Positions 1 through 8,808 of a stretch of DNA of 64,000 nt are shown here, piece by piece. The DNA is from Rhizobium sp. C1. GTDB taxonomy: Bacteria > Pseudomonadota > Alphaproteobacteria > Rhizobiales > Rhizobiaceae. Where the stretch lies: the NCBI RefSeq assembly GCF_021026335.1, contig NZ_JAJNCY010000008.1:162298-226297 (forward strand). The letters are read 5' to 3'. The position numbers and the translations under genes are program-made. The first letter of the stretch is position 1; every line of letters begins with the position of its first letter. Under the pieces are notes generated by a model. The model was not told the origin of the DNA, did no database searches, and saw nothing but the letters and a program-made list of their open reading frames with translations.

Positions 1-2
1 GG

Positions 3-596
3 CGCACGGTCGAGGAATATATTCAGGCCGGCGTCGCCGCCATCCATCTCGAAGACCAGCAGTTGCCGAAACGCTGCGGCCAGCGCGCCGGGGTGCGGGT
101 CATTTCGGCGGATGAGAACGTCCGCCGCCTGCGCTGCGCCATCGAGGCGCGGGGCGCTCATCCGCTGATGATCATCGCCCGGACCGATGCGATCCAGAGC
201 GAGGGGGTCGAGGAAGCCATTCGCCGGGCAAAGCTCTATCAGGATGCCGGCGCGGATCTGGTCTTTGTCGACGGGATCAAGAAGGTCGCTGAGGTGGAGG
301 CGGTGTCGAAAGGTGTCGCGGGCCCCAAGGTTGTGAGCATTGTCGATGGCAACGAAACGACGGCCCTGACGGCGAAGGACCTCGAGGACCTGGGCTTCAA
401 TGTCGCCTTCTATGCGCTCTCGGCGCTCTTTTCGGCGGTCAAGGCTGTGCGGGATACGCTGGACGTGCTGAAGGCTGAAGGTACTCCGAAAGCCCGTGCG
501 GCCCATATGGTCACCTATGCCGAGTTCAGCGCCGTGACCGGGCTGGCGGATTACGACGCGCTCGACGACCGCTTCGGCTGGCCGGAACAGCGATAG
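3..596 (+). CDS. Isocitrate lyase/PEP mutase family protein (5' end outside window)
   Basis: The 3' part of the gene (197 codons visible) is open from the left edge to a TAG stop. The protein carries the superfamily core LEDQQLPKRCGQ, where the family usually reads KRCGH and the Cys is the catalytic-loop residue, then MIIARTDA and AGADLVFVDG, typical of the (methyl)isocitrate lyase/phosphoenolpyruvate mutase TIM barrel. Such enzymes cleave or form C-C or P-C bonds next to a carboxylate, using Mg2+. The exact substrate (2-methylisocitrate, dimethylmalate, oxaloacetate or other) cannot be told from this fragment. The His to Gln change after KRCG argues against a classical isocitrate lyase. The next gene is 370 bp away and functionally unrelated. 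Confidence 0.8.
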   Translation, partial: RTVEEYIQAGVAAIHLEDQQLPKRCGQRAGVRVISADENVRRLRCAIEARGAHPLMIIARTDAIQSEGVEEAIRRAKLYQDAGADLVFVDGIKKVAEVEAVSKGVAGPKVVSIVDGNETTALTAKDLEDLGFNVAFYALSALFSAVKAVRDTLDVLKAEGTPKARAAHMVTYAEFSAVTGLADYDALDDRFGWPEQR

Positions 597-601
597 CGGC
601 G

Positions 602-619
602 GCGGCGCAGATGCGCCGC
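602..619. terminator. Short GC-rich hairpin after the lyase gene
   Basis: GCGGCGCA and TGCGCCGC form a near-continuous palindrome five bases after the stop codon of the lyase gene. It is followed by AAAAG rather than a T-run, so it is a weak candidate for an intrinsic terminator; it may just protect the 3' end. Confidence 0.35.
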
Positions 620-896
620 AAAAGAATTTACGCGATTTCAGCAGGATAGAGAGACCCCGCTTGGCATACCCTTGCCACATTGCGGGGCTCTTGCCGTTGC
701 GGTTTCAGACCTGGTGTGCCGCTGTCATCTTCGCCGCCCGCAAGGCGAGACCATGGGGTCCTCCCGCTGCTGAAGGCAGCATGACGCCGTTTCGGACGTC
801 TATTTCAGCATTTTTTACAGAACAGCTTTCGGTTCGTCAGAGTCCAATTCTGGTTCGCTCTTCTCCAAGCCATCGTCCGCCAAACCGAAATAAATA

Positions 897-911
897 TGAT
901 AAAAATAGTCA
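897..911 (+). promoter_or_regulatory. IRO-like operator before rhtX (TGA-N9-TCA)
   Basis: TGA-TAAAAATAG-TCA matches the TGA-N9-TCA core described for RirA-bound iron-responsive (IRO) boxes of rhizobia and lies about 55 bp before the rhtX start, in AT-rich DNA. A related sequence (shared ATGA, then AAATAGTC, then G) occurs before rhtA at 11732-11749, which makes chance less likely. Iron repression of the operon through RirA is an inference. Confidence 0.55.
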
Positions 912-966
912 AGTTTATCCCCGTCTTCTGGCCTGGCCGGCGCGGCGTAGAGAGGTTCATCAGACA

Positions 967-2241
967 ATGGGTTCATCGAAAGTGGCGGTGCTCGATCTAT
1001 CCGGAACCGGCGCCGCTTTGCTCAAAAACAAGATCTATCCCATTCTGGGCGGACTCTATCTCGCGCAGGGCATTCCAACCTATCTGCTGCTCGTCGCCCT
1101 GCCGCCGATGATGCGCGAAGGCGGTGCGTCGCGAACCGCCATCGGGCTGTTTTCGCTTCTGATGCTGCCGCTCGTCCTGAAGTTCGCGGTTGCGCCTTTC
1201 GTGGATCGTTTTGCGCTCGTGCCCTTTCTCGGTCATCGCCGCGGCTGGATCATCCCCACGCAGCTGCTGGTGAGCCTCGGCATCGCCGTCATGGCCTTCG
1301 TCGAGCCGCACCAGACGGGTACGCTTTTTGTGGTCGCGCTGTTCATCACGCTGCTGTCATCGGTGCAGGACATTGCAACGGATGGCTTTGCGGTGCGCCG
1401 TCTGACGGCTCAGACGCGCGCGCTTGGCAATGCCATACAGGCCGGAGCGGTTGCGCTCGGTGTGATCATCGGCGGAACCTCGGCGCTCGTGCTTTATAGC
1501 AAGATCGGCTGGACGGCGACCATTCTGACCGTTGCCGCTCTGTCGCTGCTGCCGCTGATTGCCGCCTTCTGGATGGATGAGGCCGCACCGCTCGAGAGGC
1601 CCAAAGGTGAAACAAAGGCGCGGATAGGCCTGCTGCAATTCTTCCGTCGGCCAAACGCATGGCTGATCCTGGCGTTTGCCCTGAGCTATCGCGCCAGCGA
1701 AGGGCTGGTGCGTGGCATGGAAGGGACCTATCTCGTCGACATCAAGGTTCCGACCGAGTGGATCGGTTATGTTTCGGGTGCGGCGGCGGCCACGGCCGGT
1801 CTTCTGGGCGCTGCCGTTGCCGCCCTGATCATCCGCAAGGCGGGGCTTCCGGCGACGCTCATCCTGCTCGGCGGGTTGCGCAGCCTGTGCTTTCTGGCCT
1901 TCGCGCTCAACGCCTTTGGCATCTGGCCGGGCATCGCCGTGGCGCTTTCGGCCTCGGCCTTCCAGACATTCATCCGCTACATGGAGCTTGTCGCGATCTA
2001 TTCCTTCTTCATGGCCTCGTCCTCCGACAGCCAGCCGGGCACGGATTTCACCCTGCTAAGCTGCGCGGAACTGGTCATCTATCTCATCGGCGCGTCGGTT
2101 GCCGGCTATGTCGCCGACAAACTCGGCTTCCCCGCCCTTTTCACGATCTCCACGCTCATCTCGGTTCTCGGTGTCGGGCTTTCGGTCTGGATCCTCGGGA
2201 AGATGAAGCCTGACGCTGCGGCGGCGCCAGCCGCCGGTTGA
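967..2241 (+). CDS. rhtX: Rhizobactin-type siderophore permease RhtX (MFS)
   Basis: A 424-residue polytopic inner-membrane protein with about 12 hydrophobic segments; it begins with YPILGGLYLAQGIPTYLLL and contains the MFS-like loop DRFALVPFLGHRRGW. Length and position, first gene before the rhb biosynthesis genes, match RhtX of S. meliloti, a single-protein transporter that takes ferric rhizobactin 1021 across the inner membrane without an ABC system. The start at 967 (MGSSKVAV) was chosen because the frame upstream is not protein-like; GAGAGG lies a little far upstream as ribosome site. rhbA follows after 43 bp, so it is probably co-transcribed with the biosynthesis genes. Confidence 0.85.
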   Translation: MGSSKVAVLDLSGTGAALLKNKIYPILGGLYLAQGIPTYLLLVALPPMMREGGASRTAIGLFSLLMLPLVLKFAVAPFVDRFALVPFLGHRRGWIIPTQLLVSLGIAVMAFVEPHQTGTLFVVALFITLLSSVQDIATDGFAVRRLTAQTRALGNAIQAGAVALGVIIGGTSALVLYSKIGWTATILTVAALSLLPLIAAFWMDEAAPLERPKGETKARIGLLQFFRRPNAWLILAFALSYRASEGLVRGMEGTYLVDIKVPTEWIGYVSGAAAATAGLLGAAVAALIIRKAGLPATLILLGGLRSLCFLAFALNAFGIWPGIAVALSASAFQTFIRYMELVAIYSFFMASSSDSQPGTDFTLLSCAELVIYLIGASVAGYVADKLGFPALFTISTLISVLGVGLSVWILGKMKPDAAAAPAAG

Positions 2242-2284
2242 GCCCTCACGTCCTTATTGAAACCAACAGAACGGAGCCCAAGCC

Positions 2285-3640
2285 ATGGAAACCGCTGCCT
2301 CTTTGCGCAATGAATTCTATCTGTCGCGCCAGTCCGACCGGGAATCGAATGCCCGCAGCTATCCGCGGCGCTTCCCGCTGGCGCTGAAAACGGCGAAGGG
2401 CTGCACCGTCACCGATGTCGAAGGGCGCAGCTACCTCGATTGCCTGGCGGGTGCGGGCACGCTGGCGCTCGGGCATAATCATCCGGAGGTGATTGCCATC
2501 TTGAAGGATGTGCTGTCCTCGGGCCTGCCGCTTCATACGCTCGACCTGACGACCCCCGTCAAGGACGGGTTCGTCTCGGCGCTTTTCGACACCTTGCCGG
2601 AGGGATTGCGCCGCGAGGCGAAGATCCAGTTCTGCTCACCCAGCGGTTCGGACGCGGTCGAGGCCGCTATCAAGCTCGCCAAGACGGCGACCGGGCGCAC
2701 GGATATCGTGGCATTCACCGGAGCCTATCATGGCATGTCTCAGGGCTCGCTGTCGCTGATGGGGTCTCTCGGTCCCAAGGCCGCGGTCGGGCAGCTGGTT
2801 CCGGGAACGCATTTCTTCCCCTATCCCTACAGCTATCGTTGCCCCTTCGGTCGCGGCGGCGAGGAGACGGCGAAGCTCGCCGGCGATTATTTCGAACGCG
2901 CGCTGAAGGACCCGGAAGGCGGGATCAACCGGCCGGCCGCAGTGATCCTCGAAGCGGTTCAGGGCGAGGGCGGTGTGATCCCGGCGCCGGTCGAATGGCT
3001 GCGCAAGGTCCGCGCTGTGACCGCCGAACTCGGCATTCCCCTGATCCTTGACGAGGTGCAGAGCGGCGTTGGCCGCACCGGCAGCTTCTACGCGTTCGAA
3101 AGGGCGGGCATCGTTCCGGATATTGTCGTTCTGTCCAAGGCGATCGGCGGTGGCCTGCCGCTCGCCGTCGTCGTCTACCGATCGGGCCTCGATGTCTGGA
3201 AGCCGGGCGCTCATGCCGGCACGTTCCGCGGCAATCAGCTCGCCATGGCAGCCGGACAGAAGACGTTTGACATCATTGCGCGTGACGGGCTCGTCGCGCG
3301 CGCCGCCGAAGCCGGCGAGAGGCTGCGCGGCCATCTTGAGGCCATTGCGCATCGTTCCGCCTATGTCGGCGAAGTGCGCGGCGCAGGTCTGATGCTCGGC
3401 ATCGAAGTAATCGATCCGCTGGGTTGCAGGGACAGCGCCGGCCGGTTGCCTGCCTCCACCGAGGCCGCCGGCGCGGTGCAGGCAGAGGCCTTCCGCCAGG
3501 GGCTCATCCTGGAAACGGGCGGCCGCTTCGGCAGCGTCCTGCGGCTCCTGCCGCCGCTGATCATTTCGAATGCCGAGATCGATCGCGTCGCTGATATTCT
3601 CGCAAGCGCCTTCGATCGTCTCGAGAGAAAGGCGGCCTGA
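2285..3640 (+). CDS. rhbA: Diaminobutyrate-2-oxoglutarate aminotransferase RhbA
   Basis: A 451-residue class-III PLP aminotransferase. Visible motifs are the PLP phosphate region SGSDAVEAAIKLAK (about 120-130), the AYHGMSQG loop, ILDEVQSGVGRTG with the PLP-binding Asp, and LSKAIGGGLPL with the Schiff-base Lys (about 285). It should make L-2,4-diaminobutyrate from aspartate semialdehyde and glutamate, the first step to the 1,3-diaminopropane backbone of rhizobactin 1021. The ATG has GGAG about 8 bases upstream. The gene ends two bases before rhbB, so translation is tightly coupled. Confidence 0.92.
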   Translation: METAASLRNEFYLSRQSDRESNARSYPRRFPLALKTAKGCTVTDVEGRSYLDCLAGAGTLALGHNHPEVIAILKDVLSSGLPLHTLDLTTPVKDGFVSALFDTLPEGLRREAKIQFCSPSGSDAVEAAIKLAKTATGRTDIVAFTGAYHGMSQGSLSLMGSLGPKAAVGQLVPGTHFFPYPYSYRCPFGRGGEETAKLAGDYFERALKDPEGGINRPAAVILEAVQGEGGVIPAPVEWLRKVRAVTAELGIPLILDEVQSGVGRTGSFYAFERAGIVPDIVVLSKAIGGGLPLAVVVYRSGLDVWKPGAHAGTFRGNQLAMAAGQKTFDIIARDGLVARAAEAGERLRGHLEAIAHRSAYVGEVRGAGLMLGIEVIDPLGCRDSAGRLPASTEAAGAVQAEAFRQGLILETGGRFGSVLRLLPPLIISNAEIDRVADILASAFDRLERKAA

Positions 3641-3642
3641 GA

Positions 3643-5118
3643 ATGAACGCGCCTTTCAACGCCCGGCTCGCCACGTCGCCCGACGTTTTTGCTTCGGTTC
3701 TGGGGCCTGATGCCGCCTCGCGCGACAGCTACCGGCGCGCCATGATGCAGGCCGTCGATGTCGCGCTGGAAAACGCCCATGTCCATGATCGGCCCTATGC
3801 CGGGAACCGTCTGGAAGACCTGATGGGGCTCGTCGACAGCATCGAGCCGTTCCCGGATACGGGTCTCGGCACGGCCACCATCATCGACGAGGTCGGCCGA
3901 TTAGCCGTCCGGCACGCGCTGGCGGTGAGCCACCCGCGCGCCGTGGCACATCTGCATTGCCCGGTCGCTGTTCCGGCGCTCGCCGCCGAGGCGCTGATTT
4001 CCGTCACCAACCAGTCGCTCGATTCCTGGGACCAGTCGCCCTTCGCGACGCTGGTCGAGGAGCGTGTGGTGCGGTGGCTCGCTGCCGAAGCCGGACTGGG
4101 CGAGGCGGCAAGCGGCAGTTTTACAAGCGGGGCCAGCCAGTCCAACATGACGGCGCTTCACCTGGCGGCGGAGCGTTGCGGACTGGCCGCGCGGCACACG
4201 GGAGTCATCTTCACATCGGCGCATGCGCATTTCAGCGTTGTCAAAAGCGCCCGCATCCTCGGCTTCGCGGCCGATGCCGTCGTCACGGTCGATGTCGACA
4301 GCGAGGGGCGGATGCGTCCCGAAGCGCTGTCGGCGGGGATCGAAAAGGCCATTCAGGCGGGGCGTCCAGTGGTCGCTATCGTTGCAACGGCGGGAACGAC
4401 CGATCTCGGCGCGATTGATCCGCTCGAGGCAATTGCCGATCTGGCAGACCGCCACGGCATCTTTCTGCATGTCGATGCGGCCTATGGCGGCGGCCTTCTG
4501 TTTTCGCGCCACAAGAAGCGTCTCGCCGGACTTGAACGAGCCCGGTCCATTGCGCTCGATTTTCACAAGATGCTCTTCCAGCCGATCAGCTGCGGCGTTC
4601 TTCTGGTCGCTGATAAAGCGGACTTTCTGCCGCTTGGCATGAAGGCGGATTATCTCAATCCTGAAGAGGCCGTCTTTGAAGGCGCGCCGAACCTGGTGGA
4701 GCACTCGTTCCAGACCACCCGGCGCGCCGATGCGCTCAAGGTTCTGATGACGGCGCGGGCGCTTGGCCGGGACGGGCTCGACGCGCTGATCTGCCGGACG
4801 CTGGAAAATGCCTCAGCCGCGGCAGAAGCCGTCACGGCCAGAGCCTATCTCGAGCTTGCCCGGCAGCCGTCGCTCTCGACTGTCGTCTTCCGCACCGTTT
4901 CGGCATCCAGCCCCGAAGACGCCGATGAGAAGACAAACCGGATCAGGGCCCGCCTCTTCGAGACCGGCGTCGCGGCGCTCGCCACGACCGTTCTCGACGG
5001 CCGGGTTCATTTCAAACTGACGCTTCTCAATCCCCGCTCGACGCCCGACGTCGTCAATCGCGTTCTCGACGCGATCGGCGATGTTGCCAAAGACATGGAG
5101 ACAAACAATGCAGACTGA
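3643..5118 (+). CDS. rhbB: L-2,4-diaminobutyrate decarboxylase RhbB
   Basis: A 491-residue group II PLP decarboxylase (glutamate/DABA/aromatic amino acid family). It shows FTSGASQSNMTAL in the PLP-phosphate region, HVDAAYGGG with the cofactor Asp, and ALDFHKMLFQPISCG with the cofactor Lys next to His. It should convert L-2,4-diaminobutyrate to 1,3-diaminopropane, following RhbA. Its 3' end overlaps the start of rhbC by 11 bp. Length and order fit S. meliloti RhbB. Confidence 0.92.
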   Translation: MNAPFNARLATSPDVFASVLGPDAASRDSYRRAMMQAVDVALENAHVHDRPYAGNRLEDLMGLVDSIEPFPDTGLGTATIIDEVGRLAVRHALAVSHPRAVAHLHCPVAVPALAAEALISVTNQSLDSWDQSPFATLVEERVVRWLAAEAGLGEAASGSFTSGASQSNMTALHLAAERCGLAARHTGVIFTSAHAHFSVVKSARILGFAADAVVTVDVDSEGRMRPEALSAGIEKAIQAGRPVVAIVATAGTTDLGAIDPLEAIADLADRHGIFLHVDAAYGGGLLFSRHKKRLAGLERARSIALDFHKMLFQPISCGVLLVADKADFLPLGMKADYLNPEEAVFEGAPNLVEHSFQTTRRADALKVLMTARALGRDGLDALICRTLENASAAAEAVTARAYLELARQPSLSTVVFRTVSASSPEDADEKTNRIRARLFETGVAALATTVLDGRVHFKLTLLNPRSTPDVVNRVLDAIGDVAKDMETNNAD

Positions 5119-6865
5119 TATGGCCGCCGAACTGGCGTTGCGCTCGCTGCTGAACTGCGTGACCCGCGAATACGGCACCCTCATCACCTGGAAAGATCAT
5201 ATCGGCGGAGAACGGCTGGATATCGCCTTCCCGAAAGCGCGCGGCACGATATCGGTGCCGGTCATTTATCGCTCCATGACCGGCCATCACCTCTTTGCAG
5301 ATCAGATCATCCTGCGCGATCAGGGCGGCGAAAGGCGTCTGACGCCTCGCGAAGCCCTCGAGGTTCTGGTCGATCGGCTGGAAAGCGATGACGCCTTCCG
5401 CGCCGGGAAGGAAGACCTGCGCAACCGTGTTCTGGCAAGCCGCCGGTTCATTGAGCAAACATTGGCGGAACGGCAGAACGACCTTATCGATCTCATCGGT
5501 CCAAAGGTGACGTTCATTGAGGCCGAACAGGGGCTGATCGCCGGTCATGGCGTCCATCCCTGCCCCAAGAGCCGGGAAGGTATGGACGAGGACGAGGCGC
5601 GCCGCTACTCGCCCGAATTCGCCACGGGCTTTGCCCTGCGCTGGTTCGCGGTCAACCGGCGCCTGGCGCATGCCGGGCATTCCGCCGGCGCGCCATCGCC
5701 CGAAGCCTGGATCGACGAGGTGTGCGGCGACGAGCTTGCCGCACTCCGGTCCGCCTATCCGCGCGACGCCTATCTTCTCCTGCCGGTCCATCCGTGGCAG
5801 GCCGTCCATATGCTGGCCGATCCTGCCGTTGCGAAGCTGGTCGAGGACGGGCTGATCATCGATGGCGGGGAGGCCGGCGGCCTATGGTATCCGACATCGT
5901 CGGTGCGCACGCTCTACCGGCCCGATGCGCCATTCATGCTCAAGCTGTCGCTCGGGATCGGGATTACCAACTCGGTGCGCGTCAACCTGGCACGGGAGCT
6001 TTTGCGTGGCGACGACATGTACCGCTTCCGCAACAGCCCGCTTTGGCAGGATTTCCGCGCCCGATATCCCGGGCTCGGCCTGATTGCCGATCCGGCCTAT
6101 CTCGGCGTGATCAGCCAGGGCGAGGTCATCGACGGCCTATCCGTTTCGCTGCGGGAAAATCCGTTCCACGGGGCGGAAGCGCAACGGAACGTCACGCTTC
6201 TCGCAGCGCTTTGCGAACATCTTCCGCAGCGCGGAAGCCGGATCGGCGCGCTGATCCGGGATCTGGCCGAAAAGGAGCATCGGCCTGTCGAGACGGTCGC
6301 CATCGACTGGTTCGGGCGGCTTCTCAAGGTCTTCGCGCGTCCCGTCTTCGGCCTTTATCTCAGGCACGGCATCGCCATGGAGGCGCATCAGCAGAACATG
6401 CTGGTCGAGATCGGGGACGGCTATCCGGTCGGGACCTTCTACCGGGACAATCAGGGCTTCTTCCATCATCACCGCGGTCACGAGGCACTTGCGGCAGCGC
6501 TTCCAGGGCTGGGCGTCGCCAGCGAGTCCGTCTTTGGCGAAGAGGCCGTCGACGAGCGGATCCTCTATTACGCCTTCATCAATTCGATGCTCGGCATGGT
6601 TGGCGCGCTCGGGCGAGAAGGGCTCGCCGACGAGGCCGTGCTTCTCGATCTCCTGAGGCAGGAGTTGAAAGCGCTGCATTTGGCGGAAGGCGGAATGTCC
6701 GGGCTGATTGCCAAGATGCTGGCGCCGCGCCTCCTGACCAAGGGCAATCTCAGAACCCGGTTCGCGCAGATGGATGAGCTGGTCGGGCCGCTCGAAACCC
6801 AGTCGGTCTATCTGGCGATCGATAATCCGCTGGCTGTCCGCGTTCCGGAGCCGGCCGATGCATAA
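5108..6865 (+). CDS. rhbC: NIS siderophore synthetase RhbC (IucA/IucC family)
   Basis: A 585-residue NRPS-independent siderophore synthetase. It carries the family signature LLPVHPWQ (about 228-235), [10 protein letters not shown], the nucleotide-site segment [16 protein letters not shown], and the C-terminal IucA/IucC-type [16 protein letters not shown] with [16 protein letters not shown]. These cytosolic enzymes use ATP to couple a citrate carboxylate to an amine or hydroxylamine. Together with RhbF it should join the two diaminopropane arms to citrate. The ATG at 5108 was chosen over an in-frame upstream codon at 5081 because GGAG sits 6 bases ahead. It overlaps rhbB and rhbD. Confidence 0.92.
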   Translation: MQTDMAAELALRSLLNCVTREYGTLITWKDHIGGERLDIAFPKARGTISVPVIYRSMTGHHLFADQIILRDQGGERRLTPREALEVLVDRLESDDAFRAGKEDLRNRVLASRRFIEQTLAERQNDLIDLIGPKVTFIEAEQGLIAGHGVHPCPKSREGMDEDEARRYSPEFATGFALRWFAVNRRLAHAGHSAGAPSPEAWIDEVCGDELAALRSAYPRDAYLLLPVHPWQAVHMLADPAVAKLVEDGLIIDGGEAGGLWYPTSSVRTLYRPDAPFMLKLSLGIGITNSVRVNLARELLRGDDMYRFRNSPLWQDFRARYPGLGLIADPAYLGVISQGEVIDGLSVSLRENPFHGAEAQRNVTLLAALCEHLPQRGSRIGALIRDLAEKEHRPVETVAIDWFGRLLKVFARPVFGLYLRHGIAMEAHQQNMLVEIGDGYPVGTFYRDNQGFFHHHRGHEALAAALPGLGVASESVFGEEAVDERILYYAFINSMLGMVGALGREGLADEAVLLDLLRQELKALHLAEGGMSGLIAKMLAPRLLTKGNLRTRFAQMDELVGPLETQSVYLAIDNPLAVRVPEPADA

Positions 6866-7448
6866 GTTGGCGCAGTCCCGGAGCGATTTCGTCTATTCAC
6901 GCTATGACGAAACCATCGGCCGCACGATCAGCTTCCGCCTGCTCGACAAGAAGGCGGATGCTGAGCGCCTGTGGCGCTGGATGAACCAGGCGCATGTCGT
7001 GCCGCAATGGAAGATGGCCAAGCCGATCGAAGAGATCGAGCGCTATATCGACACCAATCTGGCCGATCCGCATCAGGATCCCTTCATCGGCTTCATCGAC
7101 GGAGAGCCGATGAGCTACTGGGAAGCCTATTGGGCCAAGGACGACATTCTCGGCCGCTATTATCCCGCCGAGGACAAGGACCGGGGCTGGCACATGCTGG
7201 TCGGCGAGCCGGCCTTTTTCGGGCGTGGCATTGCCCCGGCCATCATTCGCGCCTTCACGCGCTATCTCTTTCTCGACGATCCGGCGACCGCGAAGGTCGT
7301 CGGTGAGCCGAGTGTGCAGGCGCGGCGCCTGCTGCGCTATGCGCCGCTTTGCGCCTTTGAGGAGCAAGGCGAGATCGACCTTCCCGACAAGCGGGCAAAG
7401 CTGATGTTTTGCCATCGCCAACGTTTCATCGAACAGTTCGGATTGTGA
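6858..7448 (+). CDS. rhbD: Siderophore N-acyltransferase RhbD (IucB-like)
   Basis: A 196-residue GNAT-fold acetyltransferase of the IucB/RhbD group. It contains [29 protein letters not shown] and [21 protein letters not shown], the acyl-CoA-binding part. It should acetylate the N-hydroxylated diaminopropane to form the hydroxamate. The start overlaps the rhbC stop by 8 bp, which indicates translational coupling. A longer paralogue with the same C-terminal domain lies downstream of rhtA. Confidence 0.9.
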   Translation: MHKLAQSRSDFVYSRYDETIGRTISFRLLDKKADAERLWRWMNQAHVVPQWKMAKPIEEIERYIDTNLADPHQDPFIGFIDGEPMSYWEAYWAKDDILGRYYPAEDKDRGWHMLVGEPAFFGRGIAPAIIRAFTRYLFLDDPATAKVVGEPSVQARRLLRYAPLCAFEEQGEIDLPDKRAKLMFCHRQRFIEQFGL

Positions 7449-7449
7449 C

Positions 7450-8808
7450 ATGACCTCCTATGACATTGCCGGCATCGGCATCGGCCCGTTCAATCTGGGT
7501 CTGGCGGCCCTTCTGTCGTCCCACCCCGAGGTGAGCGGCGTTTTCCTGGAAAAGAAACCCAGCTTTCGCTGGCATGAAGGACTGATCCTTCCCGGCACGA
7601 CGCTGCAGGTTCCCTTCATGGCGGATCTCGTCACCATGGTCGAGCCGACCCATCCCTTGAGCTTCCTGAACTATCTCGCCGCACATGACCGGCTTTACCG
7701 GTTCTATTTCTATGAAAACTTCATGATCCCGCGCGAGGAATACGACCACTATTGCCGCTGGGCCTCGCAGCGTCTGCCGTCCTGCCGTTTCGGCGAGCCG
7801 GTTGCCGACGTGACCTATAGCCGCGACACGCAGCGCTTTACCGTCGAGACGAAAACCGATGCCGGCAAGATGCGCCGCTATGACACCCGCAACATCGCGC
7901 TCGGGATCGGTACCGCGCCCCATCTGCCGCAATGGGCGCGGCGGGAGACGCGGGCGCCGCTCATGCATTCCAGCGAATTCGGCAAGCGTCGGCAGGAGCT
8001 TTCCAGGCGACGGCGCATCACCGTGGTCGGTTCGGGCCAAAGTGCGGCCGAATGCGTGCTGGCGCTGTTTTCCGATCTGACGCCGGAGGCCGTCGCGGCC
8101 GGGTTTTCGATCCACTGGATCACCCGCTCGCCCGGCTTCTTCCCGATGGAATATTCCAAGCTGGGTCTCGAATATTTCACCCCCGACTACATGCGGCATT
8201 TCCATCGCCTGGGTGCCGAGCAGCGCCGGAAGGTCGTCGCCGGCCAGGATCTCCTGCACAAGGGCATCAGTTTCTCGACAATCGGCGAAATCTTCGACCT
8301 GCTTTATCACCGTTCCGCCGCCGGCCGGAATCCGGGTCTGACGCTCACCTCCAATTGCGCAGTCGAAACGCTCGAGGATACGCCGCTGGGCTTCCGTCTC
8401 GGCATCCGCCACAACGATCTGGGCGAGGGCGGTTTTCTCGAAACGGACGCCGTCATCGCGGCGACGGGATATCGGCACCAATGGCCCGCCTGGCTCGATG
8501 CGCTGAAGGGCGAGGTGCTCGCCACCGATCCGAAGGGCGATCTGATCGTTGGCGACGATTTCCGGGCCGCGCGTGCGGACGATCGCGCGGGCGTCGTTTT
8601 CGTGCAGAACGCCGAAACCTTCCATCATGGCGTCGGCTCGCCCGATCTCGGGCTCGGCGCCTTCCGCAACGCCACGATCATCAACCAGCTGCTGGGCCGC
8701 GAGCGCTATCGCGTCCGGTCCAACGTCGCCTTTCAGAATTTCGGCTTGCCCCAGGATGTGGATCGCGGGGCGGAAACCACGGGAGAATCCTATGAACGCG
8801 CCTTTTGA
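7450..8808 (+). CDS. rhbE: Diaminopropane/lysine-type N-monooxygenase RhbE
   Basis: A 452-residue flavin-dependent N-hydroxylating monooxygenase of the IucD/SidA family. GIGIGPFNLGLAAL at the N-terminus is the FAD-binding glycine motif, VVGSGQSAAECVLAL (about 195) binds NADPH, and DAVIAATGYRHQWP near 340 is the conserved ATGY-type motif of this family. It should hydroxylate the primary amine of 1,3-diaminopropane before acylation by RhbD. It starts one base after the rhbD stop and overlaps rhbF by 17 bp. Confidence 0.92.
   Translation: MTSYDIAGIGIGPFNLGLAALLSSHPEVSGVFLEKKPSFRWHEGLILPGTTLQVPFMADLVTMVEPTHPLSFLNYLAAHDRLYRFYFYENFMIPREEYDHYCRWASQRLPSCRFGEPVADVTYSRDTQRFTVETKTDAGKMRRYDTRNIALGIGTAPHLPQWARRETRAPLMHSSEFGKRRQELSRRRRITVVGSGQSAAECVLALFSDLTPEAVAAGFSIHWITRSPGFFPMEYSKLGLEYFTPDYMRHFHRLGAEQRRKVVAGQDLLHKGISFSTIGEIFDLLYHRSAAGRNPGLTLTSNCAVETLEDTPLGFRLGIRHNDLGEGGFLETDAVIAATGYRHQWPAWLDALKGEVLATDPKGDLIVGDDFRAARADDRAGVVFVQNAETFHHGVGSPDLGLGAFRNATIINQLLGRERYRVRSNVAFQNFGLPQDVDRGAETTGESYERAF

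Larger units (their letters stand above)
597..966. other. Intergenic region upstream of rhtX
   Basis: This 370-bp gap holds the hairpin at 602-619, a structured CCCCGC...GCGGGG stretch near 653-687, an AT-rich segment around 885-920 with an IRO-like site, and the probable promoter of the siderophore operon. The reading frame of rhtX is open through it back to 661, but that upstream part does not resemble a transporter and I read it as non-coding. Confidence 0.5.

Noticed and set aside
661..677. Possible sigma-54 promoter TTGGCATACCCTTGCC before rhtX
   Set aside because: GG and GC are 9 bases apart and not 10, and it lies about 290 bp from the gene within a hairpin-prone stretch.
661..966. 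N-terminal extension of RhtX
   Set aside because: The 102 upstream codons show no transporter-like sequence and contain the probable promoter and IRO-like site; family length fits a start at 967.
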